Shown in pieces: positions 7,668 through 16,816 of a stretch of 39,190 nucleotides of DNA. A model generated the notes under the pieces. It did no database searches and was not told the DNA's origin. It worked only from the letters and a program-made list of their open reading frames with translations. The position numbers were made by a program, and so were the translations under genes. Numbering within the stretch: the stretch's first letter is position 1; each line of letters starts with the position of its first letter. This stretch comes from Thermoplasmatota archaeon (lineage in GTDB: Archaea > Thermoplasmatota > Thermoplasmata > Thermoplasmatales > Thermoplasmataceae), in assembly GCA_023484105.1 (NCBI GenBank), contig JAMDBD010000023.1, positions 1-39,190 on the forward strand. The letters run 5' to 3'.

Positions 7668-8729
7668 ATGGACAGATTCCTTGTTCTGGAAGATGGCACA
7701 ATATACAGAGGGAAAGGTTTTGGATCTGATACAGGTGCCTCAGGTGAGGTTGTATTCACCACCTCCATGACTGGATATGTGGAAACACTGACAGATCCGT
7801 CATATCTTGGTCAGATAATCGTATTTGCGCACCCAACAATAGGAAACTATCCGTGGAGTGAGGAAATGATGGAATCCGGGCTTGTTCATGCAGCTGGCGT
7901 GATAACAAGGGAAGGACACACCATCATGGGTTCAAGAACCGGGAAGGAACCGCTTCATGATCTTCTGGAGACTTATGGCGTTCCGGGAATAGATGGAATA
8001 GATACCAGATCTCTGATAATGAAGATACGCGAGAAAGGTACTATGAAGGGGGTTATATGCAGCGACCCTTCCACTGCCACAGAATTCGTTGATATAGGGA
8101 GCATGAACCTGCTCAGGCAGCTTAAAGTGAAGCGAAGAACAGTCTCAGGCGAGGGCGAGATGAACATTCTGATGATAGACACCGGCGCCAAAAAATCTAT
8201 GATCGATCATCTATCGGCATTAGGCAACATAGAGATAGTACCATATGACCATGACTTTTCATCAATAAATGCCGGTCATGATCTTCTGTTCCTGACCAAT
8301 GGTCCGGGCGATCCGAATCACCCTGCAAACGAAAAGATGATACAGTATGTCAGGGAGAACATCGGCAGGATTCCAGTTGCTGGCATATGTCTTGGGCATC
8401 AGATCATCGCACTTGCCGCAGGGGCAAGCACATCCAAGATGAGATTTGGGCACAGAGGGGTGAATCACAGCGTTAGCGATGGCCTGAGAACATTTGTCAC
8501 ATCACAGAACCACGGATACGCAGTTGACACGAAAAGTATTCAGAAAACTGCAATGGACATAACCCTGGTGGATACAAATGACGGAACGGTTGAAGGGCTG
8601 AGAAATGCAGAACTTGGACTGCTTTCCGTGCAGTTTCATCCGGAGGCGAGGCCTGGGCCGTGGGACGCTTTATCATTCTTCGGCGAGGTGCGGGACATGG
8701 TGATGAGGTTCAATGCCAAGAAGGCTTGA
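7668..8729 (+). CDS. carA: Carbamoyl-phosphate synthase small subunit (glutamine amidotransferase)
   Basis: CarA hydrolyses glutamine and channels ammonia to CarB for carbamoyl phosphate, the precursor of pyrimidines and arginine. The 353-residue protein has the N-terminal small-subunit domain (ASGEVVFTTSMTGYVETLTDPSY) and the C-terminal class I amidotransferase domain. The latter carries the nucleophile in GICLGHQIIALAAG (about residue 243) and the His/Glu of SVQFHPEA. The start at ATG 7668 gives the usual family N-terminus (MDRFLVLEDG). Its 3' end overlaps carB by 17 bases, so the two are co-translated. The leader holds a short ORF that might matter for regulation. Confidence 0.95.
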   Translation: MDRFLVLEDGTIYRGKGFGSDTGASGEVVFTTSMTGYVETLTDPSYLGQIIVFAHPTIGNYPWSEEMMESGLVHAAGVITREGHTIMGSRTGKEPLHDLLETYGVPGIDGIDTRSLIMKIREKGTMKGVICSDPSTATEFVDIGSMNLLRQLKVKRRTVSGEGEMNILMIDTGAKKSMIDHLSALGNIEIVPYDHDFSSINAGHDLLFLTNGPGDPNHPANEKMIQYVRENIGRIPVAGICLGHQIIALAAGASTSKMRFGHRGVNHSVSDGLRTFVTSQNHGYAVDTKSIQKTAMDITLVDTNDGTVEGLRNAELGLLSVQFHPEARPGPWDALSFFGEVRDMVMRFNAKKA

Positions 8730-11700
8730 AATAGACCGGATCCTTGTGATAGGCTCCGGGCCGGTTAGAATAGGCCAGGCCGCAGAATTTGACTATTCGG
8801 GAACACAGGCATGCATGTCCTTCAGAGAGGAAGGCATATATGTGGTTCTCCTGAATCCGAACCCGGCATCAATACAGACGGATGACGATATCGCGGACAG
8901 GATATACATTGAACCAGTAACTGCGGAAACTGTGACGGAGATAATCAGCAGGGAGAAGATCCACTTCATATATGCATCTGTAGGCGGCCAGACGGCGCTG
9001 AACATAGTCGTGCTTCTGAAGAAGCTGGGCGTGCTGGACTCTATGAACGTGGAGGTGTTAGGCACGCCCATAGAGGCAATAGAAACGGCTGAGGACAGGT
9101 CAAGGTTCTCGGAACTGGTGGAGAAAACTGGATGCCAGATCGCAAGATCCGTGACAATTTCATCACTAGGTGATATAGAAAATATAGACGCAGGCATGAT
9201 TCCATGCATTGCCAGGACATCTTTCTCTCTTGGCGGTTATGGAGGAAGGATGATCGGTTCCATAGAGGAACTCAGGGAATACTACAGGGAAATATCAATG
9301 TCAGAAGGGGGCGCCAAGATCGAAATCCAGAAGTCCCTTGAAGGGATGAAGGAGTTTGAATACGAACTGATCAGGGATTCGCTTGGAAACAGGATTGCGG
9401 TATGCAACATGGAAAACATCGATCCGATGGGTGTCCACACAGGGGAAAGCATTGTGGTCACGCCATCCCAGACCATCGATGACAGAACACACCAGAGGAT
9501 GAGGGATTCAGGCTTCAGAATAATCGATGCGCTGGGCATAGTCGGGGCATGCAACATCCAGTTTGCACTTGATGAGAATTCTGACATATACGCTGTTGAG
9601 GTGAACCCGAGGACCTCAAGGTCTTCTGCACTGGCCTCAAAGGCTTCCGGTTATCCCATATCCAGAATTGCCTCAAAGATAGTTCTCGGTTACAGCCTCT
9701 CCGAGATCAGGAACCCGATAACGGGAAACACATTTGCATCCTTCGAACCTTCTCTTGACTACATCACTGTGAAAATACCGAGATGGCCATTTGACAAATT
9801 CAACGTTTCAAGAACCATAGGAGTTCAGATGAAATCCGTGGGCGAGGTGATGGGCATAGGCCGGACATTCGAGGAAGCACTCATGAAAGCGATCGCATCG
9901 CTTGAAACTTCAGACGGAACAAGGCTCAGAACCTTTCTGGAGGGAGATAAGCTGAGGGAGAGCCTAATACATCCGTCCGACATTAGACTGTTCTCAATAT
10001 TTGAGGCACTGTTCCAGGGGATGCCGGTTGAAAGGATTTCCGAGCTTACCAGAATAGATCAGTATTTCATAAAAAAGATCGAAAATGTGATTTCGCAACT
10101 CAGGCAGTTGAAAATAGGATCAATTCCCGACAATCTTGATGAAATCAAGAGGCTGGGCATAAGCGATGCCCAGATCTCCTTTTTCACCGGAATAACAGAA
10201 ACTCAAATAGTTAAGCACAGGATAACTGAAAAGATTCTTCCATGCTATAGGGCAATTGACACATGTTCAGGGGAATTCAGAAGCTCTACCCCATACTATT
10301 ATTCAACTTACGGGGAGTCAGGGGAATTCAAAGTAAGCGGCGAAAAGACAGTCCTTATAGTTGGTGCAGGACCAAACAGGATAGGCCAGGGTGTGGAGTT
10401 TGACTACGTTGCAGTGAAGGGGATAAAAACGCTCAGGGCCAGGGGTTTCCAGGCAGTGATGATCAACTCAAACCCTGAGACCGTTTCCACCGACTTCGAT
10501 ATTTCAAGTGCACTCTTCTTCGAACCGGTGACTCTGGAACACACCGCAAATCTCGTTGCATTGATTAATCCAATCGGCGTGATTGTACAGTTTTCAGGGC
10601 AGACCGGTCAGAACATGGCATCCGGGCTTTCTGAACTGTTTGGGGAAGATATCATCCTGGGCACAAAGCCATCGGAGATATTCAATATAGAGGAGAGAAA
10701 CAGGTTTGCCTCTGTGCTGAAAGAGAATGGTATTTTGCAGCCTGAATTCAGATCGGTTTCAAATATTCAGGATTTCAGCGATGCAACAGCCAGCCTCGAA
10801 CCGCCTTACATAATGCGATCAAGCTTCATAATAGGCGGCAGGGCCATGGAAATATTCTATGACAGGAAGCAGGCCTCTGATCGCTTCATGGATATACTCA
10901 GAGAAAGGCCTGGATATTCGGTGCTGGTGAGCAGATACATTGAGAACGCCCTGGAAATAGACATAGATTTTGTGGCCAATGGCAGATCCTATGAAATATG
11001 CGGCATTATGCCGCATATAGAAGAGGCCGGAACGCATTCAGGGGATGCCACTATGATCCTGTCGCCCGAAGTGGATACAGACCTGGAGAAAGGTATCCGC
11101 GATATGCTTGGCAAAATAACTGCAGCCTTCAGTCTTAGCGGACTCTGCAACCTTCAGATTGCCGTGAGGGGTAAGGACATATACGTCATTGAGCTGAATG
11201 CAAGGGCAAGCAGATCCATACCGTTCCTGTGCAAGGCAACCGGAAAAGACTGGGTTTCTCAGGCTGTTGACGTTATGCTGGGCAGCCATATCTCTGTCCG
11301 GAGCACGAAAGTCAGATCCTATTTTCTAAAAATTCCGGTATTTCCATTTGACAGGTACGAGGACCTGGAACCTCTCCTCGGTCCCGAGATGAAATCCACA
11401 GGTGAGGCCATGGTATCAGGCTTCTCTATGCAGGAAGCGGCGTCAAAGGCATCAATAATTATGGGAATAAAAAAGATTGTCGGAGGAGCAATAATCTCAG
11501 TTAAAGACAGAGACAAGCATGAGATACTTGGCCTGGCCAGGCTCCTCAAGTCTTCTGGTGTCACAATTTTTGCCACTCCGGGAACCCACATTTTTCTCTC
11601 AGAGAATGGCATAGACTCTGAGCTGATCTATAAGATGGAAGATATGCGTAACCCAAGGATAGACAGGATCATCATAGAAAGGAGAGTTTCTATGGTCATC

Positions 11701-11871
11701 AATACACCAAGCAGTTCCTCAGGTTCAATGCGCGACGGCTTCCGTGTAAGGAGATTATGCCTCCAGGCAGGAATTCCACTCATAACCAACGTAAAACTTG
11801 CATCGATGATCGTCGAGACGCTGGCCTCAAGGCCAAAACTCACCGCAAGATCGATAGCGGAGTACCGCTGA
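8713..11871 (+). CDS. carB: Carbamoyl-phosphate synthase large subunit
   Basis: CarB makes carbamoyl phosphate from bicarbonate, ammonia delivered by CarA, and two ATP. The 1052-residue protein holds two ATP-grasp halves, each opening with a G-x-G-P-x-R-I-G-Q motif (IGSGPVRIGQAAEFDYSG near residue 12; GAGPNRIGQGVEFDYVAVKG near residue 553). The Mg/ATP segments are EVNPRTSRSSALASKASG and ELNARASRSIPFLCKATG. The last 130 residues form the MGS-like regulatory domain (GVTIFATPGTHIFL). Length is normal and there is no split into two genes, as occurs in some archaea. ATG 8713 lies inside the end of carA. The downstream spacer is unusually long. Confidence 0.96.
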   Translation: MPRRLEIDRILVIGSGPVRIGQAAEFDYSGTQACMSFREEGIYVVLLNPNPASIQTDDDIADRIYIEPVTAETVTEIISREKIHFIYASVGGQTALNIVVLLKKLGVLDSMNVEVLGTPIEAIETAEDRSRFSELVEKTGCQIARSVTISSLGDIENIDAGMIPCIARTSFSLGGYGGRMIGSIEELREYYREISMSEGGAKIEIQKSLEGMKEFEYELIRDSLGNRIAVCNMENIDPMGVHTGESIVVTPSQTIDDRTHQRMRDSGFRIIDALGIVGACNIQFALDENSDIYAVEVNPRTSRSSALASKASGYPISRIASKIVLGYSLSEIRNPITGNTFASFEPSLDYITVKIPRWPFDKFNVSRTIGVQMKSVGEVMGIGRTFEEALMKAIASLETSDGTRLRTFLEGDKLRESLIHPSDIRLFSIFEALFQGMPVERISELTRIDQYFIKKIENVISQLRQLKIGSIPDNLDEIKRLGISDAQISFFTGITETQIVKHRITEKILPCYRAIDTCSGEFRSSTPYYYSTYGESGEFKVSGEKTVLIVGAGPNRIGQGVEFDYVAVKGIKTLRARGFQAVMINSNPETVSTDFDISSALFFEPVTLEHTANLVALINPIGVIVQFSGQTGQNMASGLSELFGEDIILGTKPSEIFNIEERNRFASVLKENGILQPEFRSVSNIQDFSDATASLEPPYIMRSSFIIGGRAMEIFYDRKQASDRFMDILRERPGYSVLVSRYIENALEIDIDFVANGRSYEICGIMPHIEEAGTHSGDATMILSPEVDTDLEKGIRDMLGKITAAFSLSGLCNLQIAVRGKDIYVIELNARASRSIPFLCKATGKDWVSQAVDVMLGSHISVRSTKVRSYFLKIPVFPFDRYEDLEPLLGPEMKSTGEAMVSGFSMQEAASKASIIMGIKKIVGGAIISVKDRDKHEILGLARLLKSSGVTIFATPGTHIFLSENGIDSELIYKMEDMRNPRIDRIIIERRVSMVINTPSSSSGSMRDGFRVRRLCLQAGIPLITNVKLASMIVETLASRPKLTARSIAEYR

Positions 11872-12196
11872 CTTAAATCAACCACATCCGTTTGTCTAAT
11901 CAATTTCTTTTCTGGTTTTGAGAATTTTATTGAAGGCTGGTCTGAGATCAGAAAGACATAGATTTCATTCATTCCAAAATAGGAAAAAAATTCAATGGGC
12001 TTATTTGCAAGACAAAGAATCCAATAATGATGAGAACAGAGACGGATTATGTACAGAATCACAAGGATAGTGCACTAACGTAGGATACCTAACATGGCAC
12101 ATATTCATAGAATAAGTATGTACTGCAATCCATTCTCAAGAAAGAAAAATAGAATCTCATGAGGGATTGCGATTCTAATAGAACATGAACAGGTTT

Positions 12197-12252
12197 TGAA
12201 ATGGGCCGTTCATTAATTGTATCTGATTCGTTCAGATCTAGGGCTCATTTCA
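12197..12252. repeat. Nested inverted repeat (possible two-stem RNA or operator)
   Basis: Outer arms TGAAATGGGCC (12197-12207) and GGCTCATTTCA (12242-12252) pair over 11 positions with one G-U in RNA. Inside the loop, ATCTGA and TCAGAT pair around a 5-base TTCGT loop (about 12221-12237). The nesting would give a compact stem with an internal hairpin. Confidence 0.4.
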
Positions 12253-12298
12253 TGGTACGGCCTTCAATTCTAAGATGGTGCACTTGTCCCTTGAATGT

Positions 12299-12346
12299 TT
12301 AAGCGCTGTGATTGAAATTTTTTTTAGGCAGATAAAATGCGCTTAA
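12299..12346. repeat. Inverted repeat with T-run in the loop
   Basis: Perfect 8-base arms TTAAGCGC (12299-12306) and GCGCTTAA (12339-12346) flank a 32-base spacer that contains a run of eight T. Its meaning is unclear; it lies about 120 bases upstream of the next gene. Confidence 0.35.
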
Positions 12347-12433
12347 CATATATCAAACCGCATTTCACTGAGACCCTGTTAAATCCGATGACAAAATCCT
12401 AACTTTTAATTTCTGCAATCGGTCAATAGGAAA

Positions 12434-12443
12434 GATTTATAAA
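12434..12443 (+). promoter_or_regulatory. TATA-like box for the 138-residue membrane protein
   Basis: ATTTATAAAA is preceded by GAAAG (BRE-like) and centred about 29 bases before ATG 12468. It is one of the best archaeal promoter matches in the window and suggests a leaderless transcript. Confidence 0.55.
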
Positions 12444-12467
12444 ACGATTGAAAATGATCCGAAACAA

Positions 12468-12884
12468 ATGCCTAGCATAACTTACAGATACGGCAATTTA
12501 ACATATGCCACAATAGCAGGTATAATATCCATTCCGTTCTTCCTTTCGATACCATCCATCGGTATCTATCTTGTGGTATTTGCCGGTATATTCTCAGGGC
12601 TGATTGCAAGAGGTGTGGTAAGGGGAATTGCCGCTTCCGCCGTGGCAGGGTTTGTAGTTGCCGTGGTTGTTATTGCACTTTCAGCAGTAAATGGTTACAA
12701 TTTCGTATACAACGATATATATTCCAACGTTCAGTTTTCCAGCCTTCTGAGCACTGCCAGTCTTGTGCTTCTTCAGACAATTTCCCTTGGTATTTCGAAG
12801 CTGATAATCTTAACGTTGATCTATTCGGTTGCGATACCTGTTTTCGGAGGATTTCTGGGCGGAGCAATGAGACCAGGTTATTGA
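12468..12884 (+). CDS. Small multi-pass membrane protein, 138 residues, unknown function
   Basis: I do not recognise the family with confidence. The sequence shows four hydrophobic segments (about residues 14-32, 34-50, 52-72 and 100-130), rich in Gly, Ala, Ile and Val, with a polar middle loop (NGYNFVYNDIYSN) between the third and fourth. The gene ends FGGFLGGAMRPGY. Overall it resembles the small glycine-rich four-helix membrane proteins common in archaea, such as those grouped as DUF5518. The ATG is well supported by the TATA box upstream. polB begins about 40 bases downstream, so the two may be co-transcribed; nothing suggests that they share a function. Confidence 0.75.
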   Translation: MPSITYRYGNLTYATIAGIISIPFFLSIPSIGIYLVVFAGIFSGLIARGVVRGIAASAVAGFVVAVVVIALSAVNGYNFVYNDIYSNVQFSSLLSTASLVLLQTISLGISKLIILTLIYSVAIPVFGGFLGGAMRPGY

Positions 12885-12925
12885 GGTCATTACTGTTAAT
12901 TAGATGGTTACATTACTATAACAGA

Positions 12926-15235
12926 ATGGAACTGAAAGTCAGAATCGTTGCGGCATCATACCGCAGAGAAGATGTGGCTGTTGAGCTTTTCGGAAGAACA
13001 GAGGACAACAGATCAGTCACTGTGCTTTACAGAGGCTTCAGGCCGCATTTCGATGTTATAGAACCTGATGATATTTATCTGAAGCATCTAAAGGATGCAG
13101 GGCAGTTCGTCTCTTCAGAAGAGAAGAAACTGTGGTACGAGGGGAGTTACAGGAATGCACTGAGGATATACGTAAGGTCCCCGTGGGAGGTTCCAAACCT
13201 GAAAAAGATGACAGATAAGCCAGTTCTTGCGGCAGACATACCTTTTCATCACCGCTTCATATATGACATGGATCTGGGTGCCTGCACATCAGTTACAGGA
13301 GAAATAAATTCGAAAGAGGAGAAAAACTTCACAACTGAGATGGTTATAGACGCCACAGCGTTTTCACAGTGTGAACAGTTCAATCCTCCACTGAAGATCC
13401 TTTCATTTGATATTGAAAACTCCATCCAGACACAGGAAATCTATGTGATTGGCTATGCCATCTATGACGGAAGCTCATATGTGAAGGGCGCAATAACAGG
13501 CAGCGAAAAGGAAATACTGCAGAAGTTTGTGGAACTGATCTCACGGGAGGACCCGGACATCCTCACCGGATACAACATAGATGGATACGATCTGCCTCTG
13601 ATTGAGGACAGGATGAAGAAGCACGGCGTGCGTTTTGCCATAGGAAGGGATGATGGCATACCAAGAAGGATACAGAACCAGTACTGGCGTGTACATGGAA
13701 GAGTGATTAGTGACACTTGGTGGAACGTGAAGAAGATACTTCATCCAAAAAACGAATCCCTCAATGCAGTTGCAAAGGAGATGCTTGGCGAGGGGAAGGA
13801 TAATATAAACCGCCTGAAAATTGAAGAGGAATGGCAGGCCAGAAGACAGGAGGTGATAGAGTACTGCATAAAGGACGCGTATCTTACTCTTGAGATATTC
13901 ATGAAACTGAGGGTTCCTGAGCGCAGCATGTTCATGGCCTCTGTCTCAAAGCTCCCGCTTGAAGATGTCATGAATGGAGGAACAAGCAATTATGTGGACT
14001 CCATACTGATCAGGGAGGCCGACAGAATGGATGTTGGTGTCCCCCTGACTGTGTACAGGGACAAGGGCGATGCCATAACCGGAGGTTATGTTAAATCCAT
14101 CGGTGCAGGAATTTACAGGAATGTGATCGTCCTGGACTTCAAGAGCATGTACCCGTCAATGATCATAAAGTACAACATATGCTTCACAACCCTGAATCCA
14201 GAGGGGCAGATCATTGCGCCAAACGGGATAAGGTTCCTCTCTCCGGATGTCCGGCAGGGTCTCATACCGAAGATACTGAAGGATCTGATGCAGCAGAGAG
14301 ATGATGTTAAGGCCAAAATGAAGCGTTCGGATCCAAAAGACAGGGCATTCTACGACGGGATACAGAATGCAGTTAAGGTTCTGATGAACACATTCTATGG
14401 GGTGCTTGCCTCATCATTCTACAGATTCACCAATCCTGAAATAGGTGCCGCCGTGACTGCGTTTGCCAGAAACACCATAACAGGGCTTATAGAAAAACTG
14501 ATAAGCGAGGGCAACAAGGTCATCTATGGGGATACAGACAGCATATTCATAGAGTCAGGAAATGAAAGCCTTGAAGAAACCGTCAGATACGGTGAGATGC
14601 TCAGCGAGAAGCTTTCCAGAGAGGAAAACCTCTCACTCGAGTTCGAGAAGGTTTTTGACCCGTTTTTTTCCCATGGTGCAAAGAAGAGGTATGCAGGGAA
14701 AATAGTATATCCCTACGATCAGGCAGGGACGACCCTTGTGAGGGGCTACGAGGTGAGAAGGACAGATTCGTTTGATCTTCAGAGTGAGGCACTCTCAAAG
14801 GTTTTCAGCCTTATCCTTGACAATAAACCGGATGAAGCTGTCGCTTATGCGAGAGAAATTGTTGAGAAGGTACAGAGGGGAGAGGGAATTCCAATCTCGA
14901 AGCTTGTCATCTCACGATCAGTAAAGGATGTTAGAGAATACGAAAAAAAGGAGAGCCATAACCTTGCAAACGTCAGGGTGGCAAAGAAGATGCTAGAGAT
15001 GGGCGAAACATTTGTTCCAGGTATGAAAGTATCCTGGATAGTGACAAATGGAAAAAAGACCCCACAGGAAGTGGAGCCATATATTGAAGGAAACCAATTT
15101 CCATATACACCGGACTGGTCATATTATGCCAAGCGCCTGGAGGAGACTCTATCAAGGGTCACAGAGGGCATAGATCAACAGTCTGAATCCCGGCTGGGAA
15201 ATAAGAATGGGCAGGTGACACTTGACAGTTATTAG
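12926..15235 (+). CDS. polB: Family B DNA polymerase with 3'-5' exonuclease
   Basis: This is a replicative or repair DNA polymerase with a complete proofreading exonuclease. The 769-residue protein has Exo I (LSFDIENS, about residue 165), Exo II (YNIDGYDLPLIEDR) and Exo III (YCIKDAYLTLE), all with their acidic residues. The polymerase motifs follow: motif A VLDFKSMYPSM (about residue 405), motif B KVLMNTFYG (Thr where Ser is usual) and motif C YGDTDSIFIE, then the KKRYAG thumb-proximal motif. I chose ATG 12926, which gives the family-like beginning MELKVRIVAASYR; an upstream TTG at 12881 would add 15 unlike residues. Its stop overlaps that of the convergent 2-hydroxyacid dehydrogenase gene by 4 bases. 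The PolD small subunit encoded at 21.1-22.5 kb shows that both archaeal polymerase types are present. Confidence 0.95.
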   Translation: MELKVRIVAASYRREDVAVELFGRTEDNRSVTVLYRGFRPHFDVIEPDDIYLKHLKDAGQFVSSEEKKLWYEGSYRNALRIYVRSPWEVPNLKKMTDKPVLAADIPFHHRFIYDMDLGACTSVTGEINSKEEKNFTTEMVIDATAFSQCEQFNPPLKILSFDIENSIQTQEIYVIGYAIYDGSSYVKGAITGSEKEILQKFVELISREDPDILTGYNIDGYDLPLIEDRMKKHGVRFAIGRDDGIPRRIQNQYWRVHGRVISDTWWNVKKILHPKNESLNAVAKEMLGEGKDNINRLKIEEEWQARRQEVIEYCIKDAYLTLEIFMKLRVPERSMFMASVSKLPLEDVMNGGTSNYVDSILIREADRMDVGVPLTVYRDKGDAITGGYVKSIGAGIYRNVIVLDFKSMYPSMIIKYNICFTTLNPEGQIIAPNGIRFLSPDVRQGLIPKILKDLMQQRDDVKAKMKRSDPKDRAFYDGIQNAVKVLMNTFYGVLASSFYRFTNPEIGAAVTAFARNTITGLIEKLISEGNKVIYGDTDSIFIESGNESLEETVRYGEMLSEKLSREENLSLEFEKVFDPFFSHGAKKRYAGKIVYPYDQAGTTLVRGYEVRRTDSFDLQSEALSKVFSLILDNKPDEAVAYAREIVEKVQRGEGIPISKLVISRSVKDVREYEKKESHNLANVRVAKKMLEMGETFVPGMKVSWIVTNGKKTPQEVEPYIEGNQFPYTPDWSYYAKRLEETLSRVTEGIDQQSESRLGNKNGQVTLDSY

Positions 15236-16107
15236 TAGTATTCCCCCGGATCAACAACATTCTGTGGATTCCCTTCAATGAACTTCTTGGCGTTTTCGCA
15301 GGCCTTCAGGACAGCATCCTCAAAATCCCCAGGAACCTGATCTGAAACGTGCGGGGTGAGAATACAGTTTGCAGGTGGCTCCTCAGACATGATAGGCTCT
15401 CCCCACCATACGTCAGCCAGATAGTATTTTTCAGGGAACCTCTTGAGATACCATAGCATATCAGTCTTGTTTACTATGTCTGCCTTTGCTGTGTTGACAA
15501 TGATCTTTCCGTTGAACATGGCCAGGGCATCCGCGTTTATGATCCCCCTGGTCTTGTTTGTGAGTGGAAGCAGAATAACAACAATATCAGAAAGTCCCAT
15601 AAGCTTCGCTATGGAGGCTACAAACTGATTCACGTTTGGATCATCCCTCTGAGACCTTGTGTATGCAATGACCTCCATTTCAAAGCCCCTGGCAATGGAT
15701 GCAAGCTTTTTTCCAATTTCGCCATAACCAATTATCCCAAGTTTCTTTCCTCTGAGGGTGTCCACAATTTCCTTCCGAAAAATCCTGTGATGGGTCTTGG
15801 TGTTCAGGTCTATGATCTTCTTGACGGAGGTGAGAAGGAGCCCTATTATCTGCTCACACATGGACTGTGCGAAGGCCCCAGGATTTTTGCACACAGTGAC
15901 ACCTGCAGGCACATTTTTAAGTCCAAGCTGATCAAGGCTGGCATATATGCTCTGTATTAGTTTGGTGTTCTCAGTGATCCTGTACTTGGTGGCCACTATC
16001 TGGATATCTCCCCCACCTTCAGTATTCACGGTAACGTTGGTGCCGGTAATCTGCTGACACTTTTTCAAAAGATCCGGGGAAACATTGAACGTAAGGAAAA
16101 TGTCCAT
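15232..16107 (-). CDS. D-isomer-specific 2-hydroxyacid dehydrogenase family protein
   Basis: This is an NAD(P)-dependent oxidoreductase-fold protein of 291 residues. The Rossmann motif GIIGYGEIGKKLASIARG (about residues 122-140) and the family segment LSDIVVILLPLTNKTRGIIN are clear. The catalytic His is present in CILTPHVSDQ, and an acidic residue is present in DVWWGEP. The substrate-binding Arg, normally in NTARG, is Lys here (VNTAKADIV), which is unusual for an active member. The N-terminal catalytic domain is shorter than in typical enzymes of 310-340 residues. ATG 16107 has a TATA-like box (16131-16140, minus strand) about 28 bases upstream. Substrate unknown; phosphoglycerate dehydrogenase is unlikely because there is no ACT or regulatory domain. 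Confidence 0.85.
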   Translation of the reverse strand: MDIFLTFNVSPDLLKKCQQITGTNVTVNTEGGGDIQIVATKYRITENTKLIQSIYASLDQLGLKNVPAGVTVCKNPGAFAQSMCEQIIGLLLTSVKKIIDLNTKTHHRIFRKEIVDTLRGKKLGIIGYGEIGKKLASIARGFEMEVIAYTRSQRDDPNVNQFVASIAKLMGLSDIVVILLPLTNKTRGIINADALAMFNGKIIVNTAKADIVNKTDMLWYLKRFPEKYYLADVWWGEPIMSEEPPANCILTPHVSDQVPGDFEDAVLKACENAKKFIEGNPQNVVDPGEYY

Positions 16108-16206
16108 TCCAGATCAAGATTAGTTATAGGTTATATTTATTTTCTCTTAATCTAAGCCGGCGGAATTTATCCAGAACACTCCAAATAACTGAAACATCAG
16201 AATGAC

Positions 16207-16815
16207 ATGGGAAATAGTAATATAATGTCTAAATCTTGTCCTACAATGCTCTGGAAGCACAGGGAAAAGACCGATCAGTCTGAAAACCCTGTAAAGGTAT
16301 GCCCGGTATGCCTCTCAAAGTATTCCGCGGATTACACATTCTGTCCCAGAGATGGATACAGACTCGTACTGGAAAAGGATACTGGCCACCAGACCTTTCT
16401 CTGCAGCAACTGCGGGGCGATCATACAGAGCGAGGATGAGGAGTGCTTGGAGTGCGGCTTCCATCAGGGCTTTACATATCCGATCATCAGGATTTTTCCG
16501 CTGTTTTCCTCAATGATCACCATATGGAAGTTTCCATATATCTTTGGCAGGAAGGATGTATCGAGGATATATGGTGCAGAGTACGTCAATGACAGGCATA
16601 TTAAGTTCAGCAGGTCTGGCGACGTGATTAAGGTCCGTGATCTCAAGAGCCTTAACGGAACACGGCTCAACGGGCATCTGCTGGGCGGATCTCCGGAAGC
16701 ACTGAAATCCGGAGATATCCTGGAACTTGCAGTAAATGGAAACGGCGACGGAATAGTGAAGCTCGAGATACAGATAATTTCACATGCACAGGAAATTACA
16801 GTGAGGCAACCCTGA
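16207..16815 (+). CDS. Zinc-ribbon and FHA domain protein
   Basis: FHA domains bind phosphothreonine. This 202-residue protein starts with two zinc-ribbon knuckle pairs: CPVC...FCPRDG (about residues 32-49) and CSNCG...CLECG (about 65-85). The C-terminal FHA domain (about 105-195) shows the diagnostic residues: FGRKDVSR (Gly-Arg), NDRHIKFS (His after the Ser-type turn) and DLKSLNGTRLNGHLL (Asn-Gly-Thr...Asn-Gly). No membrane segment is convincing. It begins at ATG 16207; ATG 16225 is the alternative. It is the first gene of an operon: the kinase gene starts one base after its stop. Inference: it reads the phosphorylation state set by the following kinase and phosphatase, and the ribbons may bind nucleic acid or protein. 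Confidence 0.85.
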   Translation: MGNSNIMSKSCPTMLWKHREKTDQSENPVKVCPVCLSKYSADYTFCPRDGYRLVLEKDTGHQTFLCSNCGAIIQSEDEECLECGFHQGFTYPIIRIFPLFSSMITIWKFPYIFGRKDVSRIYGAEYVNDRHIKFSRSGDVIKVRDLKSLNGTRLNGHLLGGSPEALKSGDILELAVNGNGDGIVKLEIQIISHAQEITVRQP

Positions 16816-16816
16816 T

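Larger units (their letters stand above)
11872..12467. other. AT-rich spacer of about 600 bases between carB and a small membrane protein gene
   Basis: No convincing protein gene is visible here: the longest frames are short and have no recognisable content. The first 50 bases are T-rich and probably hold the carAB termination signals. Two inverted repeats lie further on (12197-12252 and 12299-12346), and the promoter of the next gene is at the end. The region could encode an untranslated RNA, but it matches no RNA family that I recognise. Confidence 0.5.

Noticed and set aside
12026-12062. ATGATGA resembling the C box of a C/D-box guide RNA
   Set aside because: No D box (CTGA) or internal C'/D' pair follows at the right distance.
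12881-12925. TTG start adding 15 residues to the family B polymerase
   Set aside because: The added peptide (MRSLLLIRWLHYYNR) does not look like the family N-terminus and overlaps the end of the preceding gene; ATG 12926 fits better.
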